Below are positions 57,814 to 64,000 of a stretch of 64,000 nt of DNA, in pieces. The DNA is taken from the NCBI GenBank assembly GCA_020881915.1, contig JAJFPB010000010.1, positions 1,364,001 to 1,428,000 on the forward strand, given 5' to 3'. The position numbers were made by a program, and so were the translations under genes. Source of the DNA: Paramyrothecium sp. XJ0827 (lineage: Eukaryota; Ascomycota; Sordariomycetes; Hypocreales; Stachybotryaceae). The notes under the pieces were generated by a model, which saw nothing but the letters and a program-made list of their open reading frames with translations, was not told where the DNA came from and ran no database searches. Positions within the stretch are counted from its first letter, which is position 1, and the number at the start of each line of letters is the position of its first letter.

Positions 57814-58870
57814 CAAACAGCCCGTTTTCCGTATAAGAGTCCACGCCGCTTTATTTTGCGCATGTGTCGAGGCAGCGTTTTGGTTGTTCCGGGTGGCAAG
57901 CGCAGCGCCAACCCGGCTGTCGTTCAATTTGTCGAGATGTTGCGATATCCATGACCCGGTGGCCGCCAGCCTGGTGAGGTCAACGCCCGTCTCGATTCCG
58001 GCTTGTTTGAACAGGTAGACAACATCCTCCGTGGCAACATTGCCCTTGGCCCCGGGTGCGAAAGGGCAACCCCCAAGTCCTCCGACGCTGCTATCGAAGA
58101 CCCGAACTCCGTGCTGATAGGCCTCCCACACGTTGGCCAGGGCCTGGCCATATGTGTCGTGGAAGTGGCCAGCGATTGCCTTGGGCTCAATGCCTCGTGA
58201 AAAGAGATACTGAAACAGCTTGCGCACTTGCGGGGCAGTGCCCACTCCCAGCGTATCACCAAGGCTCACCTCGTAACACCCAAAATCGAACAGGGCCTTT
58301 ACAGCATCATACACTGCTTCGGGCGGCGTCGGGCCGCTAGTATAAGGGTCCGCGAATATGCAAGAAACATAGCTGGGACAAGTCAGCAGACGAAGGCGAA
58401 AGGAAGCAGACGCAAAGACGTTCGGTATTGGGGGAGACTCACCCTCTAACAGCCAGCCCATGTGATATTGCTTCTTCCGCTACCACTCTCGCCCGTTCGA
58501 AGCCCTCGATGACGGAGCAGTTGGTGTTGGCACGGCTAAAGCCCTCAGTAGCGCTCACGAACACGGCGACTTCTCGAATGCCGTGTTCCAACGCCACCCG
58601 GAGTCCTTTGATATTAGGCACAAGCACCGGGAGCTTGACCTGCGGGCTTTCCCGCAACATCTCTTGGATCGTGGGCGAGGACATGACCTGGCGGCAGTCG
58701 CTCAGCTGGGGAACCACCTTGGAGCTGACGATCGAGGTCAGCTCGATCGACTGTAGACCTGAGCCGCGGAGTTTCTCGATCAACTCCAGCTTTATGGCGG
58801 TTGGTATGCTGGAGCTGAAGTTTTGCAGTCCATCTCGAGGACCGACCTCGACTATGCGAACGTCTGCCAT
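57628..58870 (-). CDS. HMG-CoA lyase with in-frame C-terminal crotonase fragment
   Basis: Two minus-strand exons, 58870-58443 and 58372-57628, giving 390 residues as read. Residues 1-308 are a complete hydroxymethylglutaryl-CoA lyase TIM barrel: VEVGPRDGLQN (Arg12, Asp13), VSATEGFSRANTNCSV, VRGYVSCIFADPYT (rebuilt over the splice), SLGDTLGVG, AGHFHDTYGQALANVW (metal His pair) and GLGGCPFAPGAKGN (catalytic Cys). It would cleave HMG-CoA to acetoacetate and acetyl-CoA. Residues about 325-382 then read SGSNVKIVLNRPEKGNN and SITRITIAGEGK, the N-terminal strands of an enoyl-CoA hydratase. The frame shifts by one base at 57654 and the crotonase is not completed. No mitochondrial leader is evident. 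The gene is divergent from an aldehyde dehydrogenase. Confidence 0.82.
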
Positions 58871-60302
58871 GATGTAATGTCACGCCGAGCGGCTTTTGTC
58901 GTCGATGTTGCGCTGAGGAGAGTTGATGCGACTAGAGAAAGTCTTTAACGAGTGTTGTTCGGGGCATGCGTCAGTGACAGCCAGACCGAAGTACGTAACC
59001 TGCTGGCCCAGGCGTTCCTGGTGGCCAATCTGTTACCGAGGGTCGAGATGACCAGGCTCTCGGACCGTGCCGACGCTCAGCCCGAGGCAACCCACAAGGC
59101 TGCCCCGCCATTCCATCTCCGGCATACTCGGGCCCGGGCCCGCTTAGCGGCGGCGTAGCCGCGCACGAGATCTGGAGGGCAAGGCACGAGGTATTGGCAA
59201 GCTGTTTCAGGAGGTTAATGCAGTTGAAACCTTTGCGAGTCGAGGCTGCGTCAGCTGCTTTATTTAGATACGGAGAGATTGTTACGGGGTTCAAGAGCAG
59301 GAGGTGAGCTGCCCGCCCCGTAGCGGTGATTGGCGTTTCCAGTATGCCTCAGACTTTCGGCGATGCGGCAGATGATGAACGCGGAGCTACTAACGTGAGG
59401 CGGGTGGGTAAATCTAAAATAATCGTTTCGATGACAAGATCAATACTGTGCATGTTTAGATTCATGCGAGTTCCGATTTGATACTTGAGCAATGAGCACG
59501 ACCTCAGACAATAAAGAGAGTTTACTGGGCAATTAGCAAGCGTTTAAAACCCGAGACTGTAGGCGCTTTATTCACCTGCATCCTGAATACTGAACTACAG
59601 GAGGAATAAATATATAGATAGAGAGAAATCTGAAGACTTGCAATAATCAATTATCATTAAGACTATTGTCCCCATTAAAATACTGCAATATTAGTACTAG
59701 ATGTGGTAGTTTACTATACTGGTTGATGGCTTTATGTCTTGCAGCATCGCCCTTCTCGCTTATCGTTTGCTGGATCACCCCCGAATATGCAGTTGTTAAT
59801 AGTTTTACCTCTATTAGTTAAGGTATTTGATTGAAGCAATTCTGCGATGATTGCCAAATTGCTTTGGACCCTCGATCATCGCATCTCAACTTACCGTGAA
59901 ACCTGACACTGGAGCAGCAAGCTGGCACTGGATCAATTCGCCATTATCATACTGCGGGGGGCATGGTAAAGTCAGGCATAGGAAGCAAGCCGGGCTCGGA
60001 ACTTGCCATACGCTGATGCAAGAGTGGCTTCTGCCTGCCGACCAGAATTGACCCCGCGTTATGCATCCAAGGCCGTCCAGAGTCGTATCTTGCGTCAGTA
60101 GCTGAAGCTTTGTGGATTATCGTGCCCCAGATCGAGCCATACACGAACCTTTACTCACCCCTGTCGACGGCACGCTGCATGTAAGTGATCGTATATAGTA
60201 TGCATAGATCACCATGCCGTCGTGACAGTGCCCAAGTCGTTTCCCACGTCCTTTCCCCAGAAGAATTGATTCTCCATCGCCTCCATAGTAACACTGAACA
60301 AC
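58871..60302. other. Divergent spacer between HMG-CoA lyase and aldehyde dehydrogenase genes
   Basis: 1.43 kb. GC-rich near the lyase start, with a hairpin-like GCGGCGTAGCCGC at 59148-59160, and AT-rich from 59400 to 59850. A short inverted repeat GTGATC (60185-60190) / GATCAC (60207-60212) lies about 90 bp before the dehydrogenase ATG. No gene recognised. Confidence 0.45.
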
Positions 60303-61747
60303 ATGGCAAAACCTACCTTCAACGTGCATGATGGCTTCGTGCAAATCATCAACGGGAAGAGTGCGCCAACAGAGAAGACTCGCCGCGGCATCAACCCTGC
60401 AAACCTGCAGGAGAAGGCCGAGGTGCCTGTTGCAACGCCCGAGGACCTCGACCGCGCCGTTGCCGCAGGAAAAGAGGCCTTGAAGACGTGGAGCAACACG
60501 CCCTACGAAGAGCGTCACCGCCAGGTCCTCGCGTACGCCGATGCCATCGATGCCTTGCGAAGCGAGTTCCGAGACCTCCTGATTGCGGAGCAGGGCAAAC
60601 CAGTCAGTCCCATCATTCCGTTTCTCCCAGCTCAAGAGGAGCATCTTCTGAATCTCTGCTAGACCTTCCAAGCCGAGGCTGAAACCGACGCAGCCATCGA
60701 GTGGATTCGTGGCATGGCAAAGATCCCACTGCCCGAGGACGTAATTGAAGACGATGCAAACCGGACCATTGTTACACGTTACACGCCCATTGGTGTCGTT
60801 GCGGCTCTTGTTCCCTGGAACTTTCCCCTCATGCTCGCCACGGGCAAGATCGCACCAGCGCTGTTGACGGGCAACGTCATCATTGTAAAGCCATCGTGAG
60901 CTTCCTCTGCTATTCTGACCGCAAAGGTGCTGAAATCGGCGGGTGCTGACCACTGTGCGACCACAGCCCCTTCACGCCCTACGGCGGCCTCAAGCTGGTC
61001 GAGCTCGCGCAGCAATTCTTCCCGCCTGGTGTGGTGCAGTCCTTGAGCGGCGATGACCACCTCGGGCCGTGGATGACGAGCCATCCCGGCATCGACAAGG
61101 TCAGCTTTACCGGCTCGACGGCCACGGGAAAGGCTGTGCTGCGCAGCGCGAGCGCCACGCTGAAGAGAGTCACCTTGGAGCTGTAAGCCCTGCGAAACCC
61201 GAGATTCCGAATCTGGCCGTGAACTGACAAGACTCTGCTCAGGGGCGGCAACGATCCGGCAATCATCTTCCCCGACGTCGATATCGAAAAGGTCGCCGAG
61301 AAGGTCGCCTTCTTCGCGTTCCTCAACTCGGGCCAGATCTGCCTCAACCTGAAGCGCATCTTCGTCCACGAGAGTATCTATCCTCAGTTCAAAGAGGCCA
61401 TGGTGAAGCAGGTGAACGCCTTCACGCTGGGCGACGGCGCCAAGCAGGGCGTCACCCACGGCCCGCTGCAGAACGCAGCGCAGTTTGAGCGCGTCAAGAC
61501 CTTCTTCAGCGACATCGACAAGGAAGGGTGGGACGTCGCCGTCGGCGGCAAGATCCAGCCCTCCGAGGGCTACTTCATCAGCCCGACCATCATCGACCGC
61601 CCGCCCGAGACATCGCGCATCGTTGTCGAGGAGCCATTCGGTGAGTCTTCAAGACCCTTCCCCTGCGGCTCAGCAGAAAGTATGCGGCAACAGGCTTGCT
61701 AACACCATACGTCTCCAGGCCCCATCGTGCCGCTGCTGTCCTGGAAA

Positions 61748-61783
<36 letters not shown>

Positions 61784-62014
61784 TCCATGGGCCTCGGCGC
61801 CTCGGTCTGGACGGAAGACCTAGAGCGGGCTGCCAGGGTGGCCCGCCAGATACAGGCCGGCAACGTCTGGGTGAACACGCACTTTGACCTATCGCCGATG
61901 GCGCCGTTTGGCGGACACAAGGAGAGCGGCATCGGGACTGAGTGGGGTGCCAACGGGCTGAAGGGCTTCTGTAATGTCCAGACACTCTTCTTGAACAAGA
62001 AGATCGTCTCTTAG
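60303..62014 (+). CDS. Aldehyde dehydrogenase (NAD(P)+-dependent, class unknown)
   Basis: Five exons: 60303-60602, 60663-60895, 60967-61182, 61243-61640, 61719-62014; phases agree and give 480 residues. Family landmarks are [34 protein letters not shown], general base Glu249 in TLELGGNDP, catalytic Cys283 in [34 protein letters not shown] and [20 protein letters not shown]. It oxidises an aldehyde to the acid with NAD+ or NADP+. It differs clearly from the SSADH at 13.4-15.1 kb (SGQIC-LN versus SGQTC-VC), so it is not a recent duplicate; the substrate cannot be assigned. Its start divergent from the lyase gene suggests a small catabolic locus, perhaps for branched or aromatic acids. Confidence 0.9.
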
Positions 62015-62508
62015 TTAGCTTTCCTTGTTAATGGAACTCAGCGCATCGCCTGCTCAACCTAATCCCTGAAATCTGCAACAGGAAGCCATTCCTGGTTCAA
62101 CATCCACTTGCTGTCTGCTGGAGTGGAATTTTTCACTCTGAGAGTTGAACTAACCTGCATAAGAGGTGGCTCAGTGTTAAGCCAAAGCCCTGTTCAAAGT
62201 AGAATAGGATAGGATAGACGTTTATGTGTATGTATAGTGCCCATTATGTAGGTATGAGACAAGGTGCATAATCCTAAAAGCCCGCCAGACCGACTCCAAT
62301 ATATCCGCCCAACGTGAGATCGTACATGATGAATCGTCCCATGCCCCCTTCAACAGTGTAACCAAAGCGCTTTGACTTGAAACCATAATCTACCGTTCAC
62401 CGTGCTGGATGACTGGGGGACTCGGACAAGGAAAGAGGTGTACATGGCTCGGGCCGTTTCGGCGGTCCCCCAGCCTAGATTCCTTGCCGCTGCAAAGACA
62501 CGACTGCT
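62015..62508. other. Convergent 3' spacer
   Basis: 494 bp between the dehydrogenase stop and the coiled-coil gene stop. It includes a tandem TAGAATAGGATAGGATAGA at about 62200-62218. No gene recognised. Confidence 0.45.
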
Positions 62509-64000
62509 TTACTCGGGGATGGGTTGACCAGCTGGCTGGGCCTCGTCCTTCTTTCCCCACGCCCAGCCTGAATACCAGCTAGCCCGCTTGTTGTCCTTGA
62601 CCGCATCTGAGTTCTCCTGAACAAGCCGTAGCGGTCGAGGCTTGCCTCCCGCAAACGACGTTGTTTGCTTCTCCTTCTCGGACCGGGGCGGTGACTGGGA
62701 AGGCGGGGTGGACAACTCGGCCGAGTCGCCGCTCATGCTTGACGTCTCGCTGCGCATACCAGGGAAGTTGCCCGAGGAGGCTGGTGCCTGGTGGCTCCCG
62801 CTGGGCACGCGCGCCGCCGCATTAGGGTTGCCGCCCATGTTGACAGGGGAGAAGTACGTCTGCGAGTGACGTGGGTTGGTCAGCGTTGGTGACGCGGGCC
62901 CGCCGTCGGGGCCCCTATACATCTGACTAACAAGGCTGGCGGCGCCAGTGAACTGTTCGCTCTGTGGGCGGGAACGGCGGGTGCTTGTCGTTCGAGACAA
63001 GCCGATGGGAATGCTCGGCGCCTTGTCCGGGTCCGTGTTGCCCAAGGGTAGCATGCCGCCAATTGGCATGACTGACATCGGCCGCTGTCGAGGTTTGGCA
63101 GGACCAGTTGCGATTGACTTGGCACGTTGGTAGATCGAAGTACCATTCGACTGTTTGTCGGGCGGTGGAGGCAGATCTTTGTTGGTATCAGGGAGGCCCT
63201 TCAGGTCTCCAGACTGGTCCAGGATAGACTCGAAGTCCTGGTGCTGAAGAAGGCGCTCTATAATCTTGTTAATATATAATGTGAGCGCCTTGTTCTGCTC
63301 CTTCATGTTCTTGAGCTCGGCCTCCAGGCGTCGGTCACCGTCGCCATCGGGGCTGTCGGCTTCGGACAATTCGTCAGCCAGGCTCGAGCCACCCGTGTTT
63401 CCCTCCAGGGCGTTCAAGGCGTCCTGGTTGGAGTTGTTGCTCATGTAGCTGAAATCGTTCTGGCCAAAATCGCCCTTGAGCGTCTTCTCTTGGAGGAGGA
63501 GCTGGTAGCTCTCGTTGTCTTCCATCAGCCGCGCGTTGGCCATGCGGGCCTCCATGAGTGCCCTCTCCACCTCTTGTAGCCTACCGCCACCCTGGTTCTC
63601 GGATTCGACCAGTTTGATCTGCGCCTCGGCAAGCTCCAGTCGTAATGACTCTATCAGCTTATCCTTTTGCAGAATCAACTTGGAGCTGTTTCGGGAATCG
63701 CTTCTCTGAAGGGAGGAAGGCGGCGCGAAGCTGCTACCATCGAGCGAGGGTGAGGCGTTGGCTACAGACATGGCGTTAGTGGATTGTACTGGGTTGGTTT
63801 CAAAGGGGGGATTTTGGACTCAAGTACCTTGTCTTGATGGTCGGGTCTCGTCCTCGTTATTCCGTTGGGCGATGTTGTCTTTTAGCCTCTGAATCACAGC
63901 CTGCATCTCCTCTTCTCGGTTGGCTAGCTCTTCCTTTTCCTTGAGGATGGAGCTTCGTTCCGCCTCGTAGATGGACTCCATCTCCCGAATCTGGCGGGTA
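62509..64000 (-). CDS. Coiled-coil protein, 3' part (5' end outside window)
   Basis: Minus-strand gene running off the right edge. Two exons are visible: from 64000 to 63828 and from 63761 to 62509, joined by a 66-bp intron. The upstream exon reads IREMESIYEAERSSILKEKE and continues as charged heptads to DETRPSRQ; the join continues ANASPSLDGSSF. The long exon adds coiled coil (KLIESLRLELAEAQIKLVES and RALMEARMANARLMEDNESY) and a further helix MKEQNKALTLYINKIIERLL, then a disordered Ser/Pro/Arg-rich C terminus ending in WYSGWAWGKKDEAQP. An ATG at 63771 inside the intron is not used in this model. It resembles fungal myosin-tail/M-protein-repeat-like cytoskeletal proteins, but no named family can be assigned. 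Confidence 0.75.

Noticed and set aside
60185..60212. Inverted repeat GTGATC ... GATCAC before the dehydrogenase start
   Set aside because: Six-base arms with a 16-base gap are expected by chance; no second copy was seen.
60117..60953. 278-codon minus-strand frame overlapping the second aldehyde dehydrogenase
   Set aside because: It is antisense to clear dehydrogenase exons and has no domain of its own.

Overview
The window is nuclear DNA of a filamentous ascomycete (Pezizomycotina, most likely Sordariomycetes). Genes are interrupted by short introns of about 50-130 bp with fungal GT...AG borders. Proteins are typical of moulds (HET domain, Zn2Cys6 regulator, Vac7, Ccz1, Axl2-like). Long gene-free spacers separate genes, and CT-rich and GGTACC-rich stretches lie upstream of several starts. 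There are no operons, and I found no tRNA, rRNA, CRISPR array or intact transposon. Exon joins below were deduced by hand from splice borders, reading phase and family resemblance; every spliced model closes in frame.

Layout. 1-5.7 kb: 3' end of the complex I 24-kDa subunit gene, a kelch protein and a HET-domain protein with an unusual coiled-coil insert. 5.7-9.25 kb: gene-poor, with a possible decayed gene. 9.25-17.2 kb: a four-gene catabolic block made of a Zn2Cys6 transcription factor, a HAD-type hydrolase, a succinate-semialdehyde dehydrogenase (SSADH) and a divergently transcribed 4-aminobutyrate (GABA) aminotransferase. 17.8-24.9 kb: CorA-like membrane protein, CCZ1, and a secreted His/Pro-rich double-psi beta-barrel protein. 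27.7-37.4 kb: EFM6-like methyltransferase, AXL2-like cell-polarity protein and a PP2C phosphatase. 38.2-52.9 kb: mainly housekeeping genes (mitochondrial PPR-like protein, dysferlin-domain protein, small membrane-anchored helical protein, splicing factor Prp1/Prp6, rRNA dimethylase Dim1, Vac7). 52.9-57.5 kb: gene desert. 57.6-62 kb: HMG-CoA lyase joined in frame to a broken crotonase segment, divergent from a second aldehyde dehydrogenase. 62.5-64 kb: 3' part of a coiled-coil protein gene.

How genes work together. The aminotransferase converts GABA to succinate semialdehyde and the dehydrogenase oxidises it to succinate, so these two form a GABA-shunt or omega-amino-acid pathway. The promoters of the HAD gene and of the SSADH/aminotransferase pair share an exact 16-base GC-rich element in opposite orientation, each with GATAAG sites and a TGATATAAA box. 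This suggests a single regulon, plausibly controlled by the adjacent Zn2Cys6 factor and a nitrogen GATA factor. The HMG-CoA lyase/crotonase fusion would join consecutive leucine-degradation steps, but its second half is frameshifted and truncated.
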